Source: an uncultured Clostridium sp. (lineage in GTDB: Bacteria > Bacillota > Clostridia > Lachnospirales > Lachnospiraceae). From it: a stretch of DNA of 61,049 nucleotides. This document shows, piece after piece, positions 43,176 to 51,147 of the stretch. How positions within the stretch are numbered: the stretch's first letter is position 1; every line of letters begins with the position of its first letter. The notes under the pieces were generated by a model. That model was not told the origin of the DNA. It searched no databases and saw only the letters and a list, made by a program, of their open reading frames with translations. The stretch spans positions 1 to 61,049 of the forward strand of contig USJW01000009.1 of assembly GCA_900555045.1 (NCBI GenBank), read 5' to 3'. The position numbers and the translations under genes were made by a program.

Positions 43176-44578
43176 ACCTTCTCCTCAATACTTTGCAGGC
43201 CGGCGGTTCCCGTCTGCCCCGACTCCCGAAAAGGGAACTTTGAATGAAAAAAGTTCATTCTGCTCTCTATAAACGACTGCCATCCGCCCGCGAACCCGTC
43301 TATATCGCCGGCCTGCAAATCTGCCTCAAGCTGCGTGATCACATCTGAAAAATCCGAATCCAGCTGTCCGGATTCCATCCATACCGCGGTGACGATATAC
43401 CCCCATGTAATGAGTTCACGCAATTTGCCGTAACACTCCCGTATAATCACCGACGGGCATTCCCTGGAGATGAAGCTCAAGAGCACGTCCATGCAGAGAA
43501 TGCTGCTGGTCTTTTGCTCCAGTTTTTTTAACTCCTGAAGCAATTTCTTCCGTTTTTCGTCCGTCGCCGACTCCACCGTAAAAATTGTCACACTGCGGAC
43601 GGTCAGGGCGAGAATCTGCAGCCCTTCCCCGTGCAGCCGCAGATTCTCCTGAATCTCCGACGTGGCCAGAATGTCGGAGTCCGCGGGCTCCAGGCTGACC
43701 CGGGTGCCGATCCCCATATAGGGCCTGGTCACGCCCAGGGCGTGCAGCACAGACAGGGCCCGCCGCACCGTGCTCAGGGAGACCTGGTACTGCTCCGCCA
43801 TTTTCGTCATGGAGGGCAGGTAGCTGCCTACCGGGAAACGCCCCCACAAAATCTCCCGGATGATGAGGGACGCCAGCGTGTAGCGCACCTGGGGACGGCG
43901 GCGGTAGATCGTCCATTTAAACGGAATCTGCTCCCTGTTTTCCAGCGGGTGGTCCGCGCTGTAGGAGGCGACGAAATTTAGCACCTCGCGCTGCAGATTC
44001 AGATAGCTGCAGTCGAAGCCCGGCTCCCCGGCACGGTGCGGCGGACGTCGCTTCCCGTTTTCCTGATAGAAAAGAAAATTGATATAGCGCAGGAACTGCC
44101 AGTAGAGATCAAGCAGCAGATCATTGTGGAACGTGTACAGGATATCCTCGAAGATCTTAGCGGACCGCGGTATGGTATCTTTGCGGGCGCAGCTTTGCCT
44201 CCCGCGGGTGTTTTTCCCCGCGCTCCGCTGCAGGTTTTGCAGCCCCGCCTCCCATAGGGGGAGGAACAGCAGGTTTCCCGCGCGGGAGAAATCCAGGATT
44301 CCCTCTCTCCGGGGTACAAAATAGTTTGCGGCATTCCGCCGGAAGGTCTCCTCGTCCGCCCGGTACACGACCCGCGCGACCTTGCGCTCCTCCGTCACAA
44401 TATAACCTTTTTCTTCCAATTTGTCGAGAGCTGCCAAAACCGTGTTGCGCCCCCGCCGAAAGGATGCACAAATTTTCGGCACAGACGAGAGCTGGTCTCC
44501 ATATCTCAATATGCCGAAGAGTATACGGGATTCATAGTACTCGTAAATCAGTTCATAAAGACCATTGTCCTTTTCCAT
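43172..44578 (-). CDS. Regulator with two GntR-type DNA-binding domains
   Basis: A 468-residue cytoplasmic protein. One GntR winged helix lies at about residues 8-70 (YGDQLSSVPKICASFRRGRN then TVLAALDKLEEKGYI) and a second at about 232-295 (VGSYLPSMTKMAEQYQVSLS then TVRRALSVLHALGV). The roughly 150 residues between them and the C-terminal 170 are helical and unassigned. Family members normally have one such domain, so this could bridge two sites. It is the first gene of the four-gene operon and overlaps the kinase gene by 4 bp. Confidence 0.82.
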   Translation of the reverse strand: MEKDNGLYELIYEYYESRILFGILRYGDQLSSVPKICASFRRGRNTVLAALDKLEEKGYIVTEERKVARVVYRADEETFRRNAANYFVPRREGILDFSRAGNLLFLPLWEAGLQNLQRSAGKNTRGRQSCARKDTIPRSAKIFEDILYTFHNDLLLDLYWQFLRYINFLFYQENGKRRPPHRAGEPGFDCSYLNLQREVLNFVASYSADHPLENREQIPFKWTIYRRRPQVRYTLASLIIREILWGRFPVGSYLPSMTKMAEQYQVSLSTVRRALSVLHALGVTRPYMGIGTRVSLEPADSDILATSEIQENLRLHGEGLQILALTVRSVTIFTVESATDEKRKKLLQELKKLEQKTSSILCMDVLLSFISRECPSVIIRECYGKLRELITWGYIVTAVWMESGQLDSDFSDVITQLEADLQAGDIDGFAGGWQSFIESRMNFFHSKFPFRESGQTGTAGLQSIEEKV

Positions 44579-45007
44579 CCCGCTTCCCCCGCAGCTGTCT
44601 GCCTTGTGCTGTTTCCCGGATACTTGTTTTCAGTTTTACAGCCGTACCTCCGACATTGGTTGCGGCTTCAGGTAAAATATGGAAGCTGTCGCTGATAGGA
44701 ATCAGGCCGATCGTCGATGTATTTGTGGTTGTGATGCTGAAGGTCAGGAACAACTTTTTCCCATTTCCGGGTTTCTAATCTTTCTTTTGAGCCGGTCCCG
44801 CGAACAGGTCCGGCCACAGTCCTTTACGCTCCATATCATCCAGCCACGCAATCCCCATCTTATCGTCCCGCGATCACTGGATTTTACAGACTTGCCATTA
44901 CAGAATGTGAATGTTTTGACGTGAAACTTTTATAACGTGACCCTGTTCATATTGGTCACTGATTCGATTGTACCACACTTTGTACCCACATGCAATGTAA
45001 CACAAAC
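44579..45007. other. Intergenic region with a possible short coding remnant
   Basis: About 430 bp between the signalling operon and the MalY terminator. No good -10/-35 pair for the operon was recognised. On the minus strand a short open stretch encodes MGIAWLDDMERKGLWPDLFA and ends at a TAG near 44778; its composition looks protein-like, but it is only about 30 codons between stops. It may be the tail of a lost gene. Nothing else identifiable. Confidence 0.35.
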
Positions 45008-45041
45008 AAAAAACGGACAACCCATTTTCACAGGTTATCCG
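45008..45041 (-). terminator. Terminator of the DUF3737-malY operon
   Basis: Minus strand: stem CGGATAACC and GGTTGTCCG (plus 45033-45041 with 45014-45022, one G-T pair), loop of 10 nt, then TTTTTTG (plus 45007-45013). It lies directly after the MalY stop. Confidence 0.8.
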
Positions 45042-45048
45042 CGCAGTT

Positions 45049-46230
45049 CTAGCAGCTTTTGGCCGCGTACGCCTCGTAGGCTTTGAGGCCGCTTTTAAGC
45101 CGAAGGAGCCCATCCTCCACCCTCGAACGGGGGCAGGCGATATTCATGCGCAGGAACCGGCTGCCGTTGCCGCCGTACGTGATCCCGGCGGACAGACAGA
45201 GCCCCGTCTCACTGCGCAGATAATGGCTAAGCTGCGTGGCATCCCCCGCCGCTCTGGAACAGTCCAGCCAGAGGAGATATGTGGCGCGGGAGGGGACCGG
45301 CGTTATATCCGGCAGCTCTTTTGCAAGATATTCCCCGGCCATCCGCCTGTTTTCCGCCAAATAGGCACGCAGGGCGTCCAGCCACGCATCCCCCTTCGTG
45401 AACGCCGCGATCGCAGCGTCGATGGCAAACGCGCCGGGCTCCGCCACCTCGTCCGTGTTCAGGGCCCGCTCCATCTTGTGCCTCAAACCGGCATCCGGAA
45501 CCACCACCGCGGCCGTCTGAAGCCCGGCCAGATTGAAGGTCTTTGTGGGGGCGATACAGGTGACGCTGTTTAAGGCGCACTCCCTGGACACCGAGGCGAA
45601 GGGGGCATAATCACAGCCCGGCTCCGTCAGGTCACAGTGAATTTCGTCGGAGATTACCCGCACACGGTTCTTAGCGCAGAGCGTCCCGATCCGGCTAAGC
45701 TCCTCCCTCGTCCATACATTTCCCGCAGGATTTTGGGGATTGCAGAGAAGCATCAGCGTGGTCTGCGGATCCGCCAGCTTCTTTTCCAAATCCTCCCAGT
45801 CGATCCGATAACGCTTCCCGTCGTAGGCAAGCCGGTTTTCGATCACGTTGCGGCCATTGTTCCGGATCGAGTGAAAAAAGATGTTGTAAACCGGAGTCTG
45901 GACCAGCACATTCTCCCCGACCGTCGTCAGCTTCCGGACCGCGCTGGAGATGGCGGGGACCACGCCGGTGCAGAACAAAAGCCAGTCCTTTTCCATCTTA
46001 AATCCGTGGCGGCGCTCCCACCAGCCGGCAACCGCCTCCCGCCACGCATCCGGCACCACCGTGTATCCAAAAATGCCGTGCTCCGCCCGCTTTATAAGGG
46101 CCTCCCGGATTTCCGGGGCCGTCTCAAAATCCATGTCCGCCACCCACATAGGCAGCTCCTTTTCCGGCACATCCCACTTCATGGACCAGGTGCCGCGCCG
46201 GTTTGTCAAAACGTCAAATTCGCAGGACAT
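45049..46230 (-). CDS. MalY/PatB-family pyridoxal enzyme (cystathionine beta-lyase type)
   Basis: A 393-residue fold-type I PLP enzyme. Landmarks: N-terminal RRGTWSMKWD and PMWVADMDF, ISDEIHCDL, and the PLP-lysine loop CIAPTKTFNLAGLQTA. MalY/PatB members cleave C-S bonds of cystathionine or cysteine conjugates, and some act as aminotransferases. Start ATG 46230 (GGAGG seven bases upstream) overlaps the preceding stop as TGATG, giving translational coupling to the DUF3737 gene. This gene pair recurs in Clostridia and lactobacilli. Confidence 0.9.
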   Translation of the reverse strand: MSCEFDVLTNRRGTWSMKWDVPEKELPMWVADMDFETAPEIREALIKRAEHGIFGYTVVPDAWREAVAGWWERRHGFKMEKDWLLFCTGVVPAISSAVRKLTTVGENVLVQTPVYNIFFHSIRNNGRNVIENRLAYDGKRYRIDWEDLEKKLADPQTTLMLLCNPQNPAGNVWTREELSRIGTLCAKNRVRVISDEIHCDLTEPGCDYAPFASVSRECALNSVTCIAPTKTFNLAGLQTAAVVVPDAGLRHKMERALNTDEVAEPGAFAIDAAIAAFTKGDAWLDALRAYLAENRRMAGEYLAKELPDITPVPSRATYLLWLDCSRAAGDATQLSHYLRSETGLCLSAGITYGGNGSRFLRMNIACPRSRVEDGLLRLKSGLKAYEAYAAKSC

Positions 46231-47093
46231 CACACCGCCTCCTTTAACGTTTCCGTCTGAATCGCGGTTTGCGCCACATCGACCTTGGAGGCGTCCATGA
46301 CCAACTCCCGTATCTCCTTCGCCTGAATTCTCCCGCCGGAGGGGTTGAGCACGCTGTCGATGGTGTTTACCACCTCTGCGTCCACCGTGGAATACTCAAA
46401 AGCCAGGGTCGTGTTCAACAGGCGGCAATTTTTCATCTTCAGGTTTTCAATGTAACACATCCCCTGAGTGCTCTCCACCGTGCAGTTGATGAGCGTGAGG
46501 TTCTTCGCGTTCCAGCCCAGATACTCCCCGGAGATGAACGAATCATATACCGTCACATTCTCGCTGTTCCAGAACGCGTCCTTGGAGAGCAGCCTCGCGT
46601 GATGGATCTCCATGTTTTTTACGCCGTCAAAGGAATAGTTGCCCACCAGCTCGAACCCGTCGATGTAGAGATTGCTGCTGTTCATGGCAAAATAATCGCC
46701 CTTTGCCGAGACCTGCCTCATGTTAACCCGGTCACAGTTCCACAGCGTTTCCGCCGCATTCGGCATACTGACCTGTTCCAGGTCGATTCCCGCGGCGCGC
46801 CGGAAATTCTTGGGCGCCTCGACAATACAGTTCTTCATGGAAATATTCTCCGTGTACCAGATCCCCGCGCGCGCCATCTCAAACAGCACGCAGTCCTCCA
46901 GCCGGATGTTGCGGCTGTACCACAGCGGATATTTCCATTTGAACATGCTTCGGCAGAGCTCAATGTCCTCGCTCTCCTTTAAAGGGGATTCCCCGTCCGC
47001 AAAGGTCGTGTCCGCAATCTTTAAATTTCTTCCCTGAAACAGAGCCCGCTCCCCTGTCAGGAATTCCTGTCTGATCTCTCTCTTCATCTTCAT
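46230..47093 (-). CDS. DUF3737 family protein
   Basis: A 287-residue protein of unknown function. It starts with the family's QEFLTGERALF segment and then shows a right-handed beta-helix-like periodicity: short repeated turns such as NIRLEDCVLFEMA, NISMKNCIVEAPK, NLTLINCTVESTQ and NLKMKNCRLLNTT, spaced about 20 residues. No signal peptide is visible, so it is cytoplasmic. Its stop is fused to the MalY start. Constant pairing with a C-S lyase suggests a shared sulfur-compound function, not demonstrated. Confidence 0.85.
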   Translation of the reverse strand: MKMKREIRQEFLTGERALFQGRNLKIADTTFADGESPLKESEDIELCRSMFKWKYPLWYSRNIRLEDCVLFEMARAGIWYTENISMKNCIVEAPKNFRRAAGIDLEQVSMPNAAETLWNCDRVNMRQVSAKGDYFAMNSSNLYIDGFELVGNYSFDGVKNMEIHHARLLSKDAFWNSENVTVYDSFISGEYLGWNAKNLTLINCTVESTQGMCYIENLKMKNCRLLNTTLAFEYSTVDAEVVNTIDSVLNPSGGRIQAKEIRELVMDASKVDVAQTAIQTETLKEAV

Positions 47094-47127
47094 TTCCGTT
47101 TCCTTCCATTTACAACTTATCCCAATG

Positions 47128-48222
47128 TCACTCGTCCCGCTCTACTTCCAGGGTCCCCGAGAGGCTTCCGATCTCCCCGCCGCCAGACACTGCCCTGCCG
47201 AGCTCAAACAGCTGTCCGTTTGCGTTAAAATCGCCGTAAAACATCACCACATCCCCCCAGGGCGCATAGTAGGCCAGCGTCCCCGCACCCGCGCCTGAGG
47301 CCGCCTGCAAAGCGCCCGTCACATCCAGCTTTTCGGGGGGATAAAAGATTTTTTCATTGTCGCTGAAATTCTCCCCCTCTACAGTGAGCGGAAGCTGCTC
47401 ATACAGGCTCCTTGCGGCCGCGCTGTCATTCAGCTCAAATACTACGGTTTGCCGGCCCGCGCGGACGCGGATTTGCAGGTTGGATTTTGCAGATGTGGGC
47501 TCGGGCTTGGCGGGCCCGGCCGCTCCGCTGGCCGCAGCCATATCATCTGTATCCGGGGCCCCCATCTCCTCCGTCCGAGGCAGCTCCAACTGTTCAATCC
47601 ACGGCCCTATGGAGTCCGGATCGTTTGCGCAGAGCCCCTCCAAAACAGCAGCGTCCGGGTATGCGCCCTGTATATCGCTGACGCTCTTTCCGATCCCGCT
47701 TCCCCCGCTGGTGCAGAACGGGACAACCGTCTTGCCCGCCAGGTCACAGGAGTCCAAAAATGTGAAAACCACCATCGGGGCCGTCCCATGCCAGATGGGG
47801 TATCCCAGATAGATCACGCTGTACTGCTCCATATTGGAGACCGCCGTTTTTAACGGCGGCCGTGCGGCGCTGTTTAATTCCCGCTCGGCACGCCTTAGGG
47901 TCTCCTGGTAGGCCTCCGGGTACGGGTCCGCCGCCTCCAGTTGAATCATGTCGCCGCCAACCAGTTCGTGCACCTGCTCGGCCGCGCGCGCCGTGGTGCC
48001 GGTTTTGGAGAAATAGACCACAAGGACTTTTGGGGCGGAGGGCTGGGCGGAGGGCTGCTCAGGGTTCTGCGCCTCATCGGTCTCCCGCGCTATCCCCTGA
48101 ACGGCCTCCGGCACATTATCCGCTTCCGTCTCCGTCCCATTTCTCCACACTCCTGCAAACACCAGCGATGTCATCAAGAGGCATATCGCCGATGCAGTCA
48201 ACACAAATCCCAATTTTTTCAT
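47128..48222 (-). CDS. Secreted flavodoxin fused to a cyclophilin-like domain
   Basis: A 364-residue protein. Residues 1-25 form a signal peptide or membrane anchor (KKLGFVLTASAICLLMTSLVFAG). After a Glu/Gln/Pro linker comes a flavodoxin fold (about 65-225) with FMN-phosphate loop YFSKTGTTARAAE and YPIWHGTAP, then a second Pro/Ala linker. A cyclophilin-like domain (about 255-364) follows, with FELNDSAAARSLYEQLPLTV and NEKIFYPPEKLD. The two domains are often separate neighbouring genes; here they are one exported polypeptide, implying extracytoplasmic redox chemistry. Start 48222 follows GGAGGAAGCAGA. The divergent LysR at 48735 probably regulates it. Confidence 0.87.
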   Translation of the reverse strand: MKKLGFVLTASAICLLMTSLVFAGVWRNGTETEADNVPEAVQGIARETDEAQNPEQPSAQPSAPKVLVVYFSKTGTTARAAEQVHELVGGDMIQLEAADPYPEAYQETLRRAERELNSAARPPLKTAVSNMEQYSVIYLGYPIWHGTAPMVVFTFLDSCDLAGKTVVPFCTSGGSGIGKSVSDIQGAYPDAAVLEGLCANDPDSIGPWIEQLELPRTEEMGAPDTDDMAAASGAAGPAKPEPTSAKSNLQIRVRAGRQTVVFELNDSAAARSLYEQLPLTVEGENFSDNEKIFYPPEKLDVTGALQAASGAGAGTLAYYAPWGDVVMFYGDFNANGQLFELGRAVSGGGEIGSLSGTLEVERDE

Positions 48223-48268
48223 TCTGCTTCCTCCTGTTTTACTGTTCAAACCGGATATTGTGGAGCCG

Positions 48269-48334
48269 CTAAACCTGCTCCATGGCTCTGTAGCTGCCGC
48301 CCTCATTCTCGTTTACACTCATCTTAATTTTCAT
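48269..48334 (-). CDS. 21-residue open frame, possible remnant of a cyclophilin-like gene
   Basis: A short frame (MKIKMSVNENEGGSYRAMEQ then V and stop) has a textbook AAGGAGCGAGAGAG ribosome site and overlaps the end of the next gene upstream. Its first residues resemble the start of cyclophilin-like proteins (basic-hydrophobic strand followed by NEN). It may be a decayed copy or a leader peptide before the flavodoxin fusion gene. Confidence 0.35.
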   Translation of the reverse strand: MKIKMSVNENEGGSYRAMEQV

Positions 48335-48578
48335 CTCTCTCGCTCCTTTTTCGCTCCAGCTCCCGGATCATAAAGTCAATACAGTCCACCTTCTTCTGGT
48401 TCTCATGCAGGTCGTCCATGAGCGACCGCCTCCGCCGGTTTAAAAGCCGGATCTGATCCCGGCGGCGCGCTTCCTGGCCATAGGCAAGAAACTGCTCTGC
48501 CGTCCTCTCATCGCAGCCGCAATCCTTCAGACACTGGCGGACCGCCTTCTCAGAGTCCCGGAATTCCGCCATCTTCAT
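48324..48578 (-). CDS. Small charged helical protein of unknown function
   Basis: An approximately 84-residue protein, very rich in Arg, Glu and Asp, with a probable coiled coil over the last 40 residues (RLLNRRRRSLMDDLHENQKK). Two Cys occur as CLKDCGC near residue 16. There is no membrane segment. ATG 48578, ATG 48572 or GTG 48587 could start it; a G-rich patch supports the ATGs. I do not recognise a named family, though similar short proteins accompany flavodoxin/LysR loci in Lachnospiraceae. It lies between the divergent LysR and the flavodoxin fusion. Confidence 0.6.
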   Translation of the reverse strand: MKMAEFRDSEKAVRQCLKDCGCDERTAEQFLAYGQEARRRDQIRLLNRRRRSLMDDLHENQKKVDCIDFMIRELERKRSERDEN

Positions 48579-48685
48579 CACCCCCACGCTTCTTATCCTC
48601 TTTACAGGTTTATGGTAAGGGATTTTTCGTAAAATAGCAAATAGTTATATAGAATACAAAATCATGTTCTACAGGAATATATCTC

Positions 48686-48715
48686 TTGACCAACTGAATC
48701 CCCGTCTGTTACAAT
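48686..48715 (+). promoter_or_regulatory. Promoter of the LysR gene at 48735
   Basis: -35 TTGACC (48686-48691), 18-bp spacer, -10 TACAAT (48710-48715), ending 20 bp before the start codon. The leader is therefore very short. Confidence 0.6.
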
Positions 48716-48734
48716 AGACAAAGAGGTGATATCA

Positions 48735-49622
48735 ATGATTGAGACACGGCTGCTCTACTATTTTCTGGCCATCGCCAGGGAACAGAGCATAACGAAAGCG
48801 GCGGAAGCCTTACACATCACCCAGCCCACCCTCTCCAAGCAGATGATGGAGCTGGAAGCGCAGCTGGGCAAGCAGCTGATGATCCGTGGAAAAAAGCGGA
48901 TCACGCTCACTGAGGAGGGGGCGTTCCTCCGGAGCCAGGCCCAGGAGCTGATGGATCTTTTGGAGAAGACAGAGTCGGCGTTCCACTCCGAGGAGGAATT
49001 TGTCAGCGGCGACATCTATCTGGGCTGTGGGGAAACCCCGGCCATGGAATTCATCGTCAAAATTTTTGAGGCGATTCTGGAGGACTTTCCGCAGATTCGC
49101 ATACACCTTTACAGCGGCGACGCGGACGCGGTGATGGAGCGCCTGGAAAAGGGGCTGCTGGATCTGGGGCTGCTTTTGGGGCCGATTCAGCACGAAAAGT
49201 ATGACTACCTGAACCTGAAGCGAAGCGACACCTACGGGCTTCTGGTTCCAGGGGACTGCCCGCTGGCGCAGCTTCAGAGTGTGACTCTGGACGATTTAAA
49301 GCGCCTCCCCCTGATTTTCCCCGATCAGCCCTACTACGGACATCAGCAGTTGGATTGGTTCGGCGCGGACTATGATTCTCTCAATATCGCGGCGACCTAC
49401 AACCTGATCTACAACGCCACCTTCCTGGTGGAGCGTGGGATCGGCTATGCGCTGTGCCTGAAGGACCTGGTGAATCTGGACGGAAGCCGCAACCTGGCGT
49501 TCCTCCCCCTGGTCCCTGCGCTGAAAGTGGATCTCTACATCGTCACCAAGAAATATCAGACCTTCTCCCCGGCCGCCAAAATCTTTATGAACCGCCTGAT
49601 GGAGGAGCTCCAGGAAAAATAG
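48735..49622 (+). CDS. LysR family regulator divergent from the flavodoxin cluster
   Basis: A 295-residue LysR protein. The N-terminal helix-turn-helix is TRLLYYFLAIAREQSITKAA then ALHITQPTLSKQMMELEAQLG. The effector domain begins after the linker helix (AQELMDLLEKTESAF). Start ATG 48735 lies six bases after AGAGGTG; a GTG three codons upstream is less likely. Position suggests control of the small protein and the secreted flavodoxin fusion. Its linker-domain sequence closely resembles the LysR remnant at 50843-50965. Confidence 0.9.
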   Translation: MIETRLLYYFLAIAREQSITKAAEALHITQPTLSKQMMELEAQLGKQLMIRGKKRITLTEEGAFLRSQAQELMDLLEKTESAFHSEEEFVSGDIYLGCGETPAMEFIVKIFEAILEDFPQIRIHLYSGDADAVMERLEKGLLDLGLLLGPIQHEKYDYLNLKRSDTYGLLVPGDCPLAQLQSVTLDDLKRLPLIFPDQPYYGHQQLDWFGADYDSLNIAATYNLIYNATFLVERGIGYALCLKDLVNLDGSRNLAFLPLVPALKVDLYIVTKKYQTFSPAAKIFMNRLMEELQEK

Positions 49623-49625
49623 TAA

Positions 49626-49671
49626 AGAGGGTGCGGCGAACTCGAAATCGAATTCGCTGCGCCCTCTGTTT
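49626..49671 (+). terminator. Terminator after the LysR gene
   Basis: A 15-bp stem, AGAGGGTGCGGCGAA (49626-49640) with TTCGCTGCGCCCTCT (49653-49667), contains two wobble pairs and is followed by GTTTTAT. It lies between convergent genes. Confidence 0.75.
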
Positions 49672-49710
49672 TATGGAAACGGCCCCGACACCCGGGCGCC
49701 AAATCCTGCT

Positions 49711-50676
49711 CTATTTCAGGTTCTCTGCGAAGAACCTCTCAATCCGGTCAAACGGGATCTTGTCCTTCCGGTCGTATAAGTCGGTGTGGACAGTGTCCGG
49801 GAGGAGCAAAAGCTCCTTGTTGTCCCCCTTAAGCTTCGCGAAGGCGTCCCGGCTGAAATAGCAGGAATGGGCCTTCTCCCCGTGAATCATCAGCACCGCG
49901 CTGCGGATCTCGTCGCTGTACTGCAAAATCGGCATATTGATGAAGGTCAGCGCCGAGGTTTTGTTCCACCCATCGTTGGAGTTTAAGGAGCGCTCCGTGT
50001 AGCCCCTCTCCGTCTTATAGTAGTCGTGATAATCCCTCACGAAAAACGGCGCGTCCTCCGGGAGCGGATCCACCACGCCGCCCGCCCTGGCGTACGTCCC
50101 ATTCTTATAATCCACCGTGCGCTGTGCGTTCAGGGCCTTTTTCATCTCATAGCGCTCCTCCTCGCTGTCGGCCTCATCGAAATACCCCTTTGCGTTCACG
50201 CGGGTCATGTCGTACATTGTGGCGGTGACGGTCGCTTTGATGCGGGTGTCCATGGCCGCGGCGTTTAAAGCCATCCCGCCGAAGCCGCAGATGCCGATGA
50301 TGCCGATTTTCTCCGGATCCACGATCGCAAGGTTGGAGAGAAAATCCACCGCGGCCGAGAAATCCTCCGTGTTGATGTCCGGGGACGCCACGTTTCTCGC
50401 CTCGCCCCCGCTCTCCCCGATAAATGAGGGGTCGAAGGCAAGGGCCGCAAAGCCCCTGGACGCCATCTCATCCGCATACAGCCCCGCCGCCTGCTCCTTC
50501 ACCGCGCCGAAGGGGCCGCAGACGGCGATGGCTGCCAGCTTTTCACTGTCACCGGCGTTCTTGGGCACATAGAGGTCCCCGGCCAGTTCAATGCCGTAGC
50601 GGTTTTTAAAATGTACCTTTGTTCTGACAACTGCATCGCTCAGTTTAAATGAATATCCGTCATAAGCTGCTCTCAT
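49711..50676 (-). CDS. Alpha/beta hydrolase with Cys nucleophile
   Basis: A 321-residue alpha/beta-fold hydrolase of the dienelactone-hydrolase-like group. The nucleophile elbow reads IGIICG-type GICGFGG with Cys130 where most relatives have Ser; dienelactone hydrolases also use Cys. The acid/His members are probably in MIHGEKAHSCYF and PDTVHTDLYDR. No signal peptide is present. Start ATG 50676 follows AAAGGAGGATTTAA. Promoter at 50759-50788. The gene once probably had a divergent LysR regulator, of which a piece survives at 50843-50965. Confidence 0.87.
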   Translation of the reverse strand: MRAAYDGYSFKLSDAVVRTKVHFKNRYGIELAGDLYVPKNAGDSEKLAAIAVCGPFGAVKEQAAGLYADEMASRGFAALAFDPSFIGESGGEARNVASPDINTEDFSAAVDFLSNLAIVDPEKIGIIGICGFGGMALNAAAMDTRIKATVTATMYDMTRVNAKGYFDEADSEEERYEMKKALNAQRTVDYKNGTYARAGGVVDPLPEDAPFFVRDYHDYYKTERGYTERSLNSNDGWNKTSALTFINMPILQYSDEIRSAVLMIHGEKAHSCYFSRDAFAKLKGDNKELLLLPDTVHTDLYDRKDKIPFDRIERFFAENLK

Positions 50677-50758
50677 TTAAATCCTCCTTTTTCACTGTCT
50701 GTCCAATCACCGTTCCCCGTTCAATCTGGTAAACCAGAAAATGAACCTCCCGATTCCG

Positions 50759-50788
50759 ATTATACAATCGCGTTTCGGAAATAGCCAA
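50759..50788 (-). promoter_or_regulatory. Promoter of the alpha/beta hydrolase gene
   Basis: Minus strand: -35 TTGGCT (plus 50783-50788), 18-bp spacer, -10 TATAAT (plus 50759-50764). Confidence 0.6.
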
Positions 50789-50842
50789 TACTCGTTTTCT
50801 ATAATTAGATATTCTTAAAACGAATGTCTGATCCGTGTATAC

Positions 50843-50965
50843 CGGAAGCACGCGGAGGACATTTTAGAGATGGTCGACAAGACCACAGACGAGTTCAGGG
50901 CGCTTTGCACGGTGACGGGAGGCGACGTCTGCATCGGCTGCGCCGAATCCCATCTGATCAAAAAT
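50843..50965 (+). pseudogene. Remnant of a LysR regulator (linker and start of effector domain)
   Basis: In one frame the DNA encodes RKHAEDILEMVDKTTDEF and then GGDVCIGCAESHLIK. This aligns with the linker-to-effector junction of the intact LysR at 48735 (AQELMDLLEKTESAF, then SGDIYLGCGETPAME), with matching KT, F, GD, IGC/LGC and E positions. No DNA-binding domain lies upstream and the frame ends at a stop at 51009-51011. The gene is therefore an internal scrap of about 41 codons. Its place, divergent from a hydrolase gene, is where such a regulator would normally sit. Confidence 0.7.
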
Positions 50966-50978
50966 GTTTCAGCTGCGA

Positions 50979-51007
50979 TTGCTTTCTATAGGAATCATTT
51001 GTATAAT
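50979..51007 (+). promoter_or_regulatory. Promoter of the two-component/ABC locus
   Basis: -35 TTGCTT (50979-50984), 17-bp spacer, -10 TATAAT (51002-51007). It starts just after the LysR remnant and precedes the leader frame at 51064. Confidence 0.65.
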
Positions 51008-51063
51008 ATGTAGGAAACATCAATCTTCCGTCTGAGCTATCCCAAATACATGGAGGGGATTCT

Positions 51064-51147
51064 ATGAGACCAAACGCAATTGAGACACAAAAAAACGCGG
51101 CGGCAGCCGGATTTACGGCCGCACCGGAGGGGATGGTGTCATGCTGA
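51064..51147 (+). CDS. 27-residue leader frame overlapping the response-regulator start
   Basis: A short frame starts at ATG 51064 behind GGAGGGGATTCT and ends at TGA 51145-51147, overlapping the response-regulator ATG at 51141. It is Ala-rich (KNAAAAGFTAAPEG). The regulator's own ribosome site lies inside it, so translation of the two may be coupled. There is no similarity I recognise. Confidence 0.4.
   Translation: MRPNAIETQKNAAAAGFTAAPEGMVSC

Noticed and set aside
44553..44753. 66-codon minus-strand frame upstream of the double-GntR gene
   Set aside because: No ribosome site, no recognisable domain, and it overlaps the GntR gene start in another frame.
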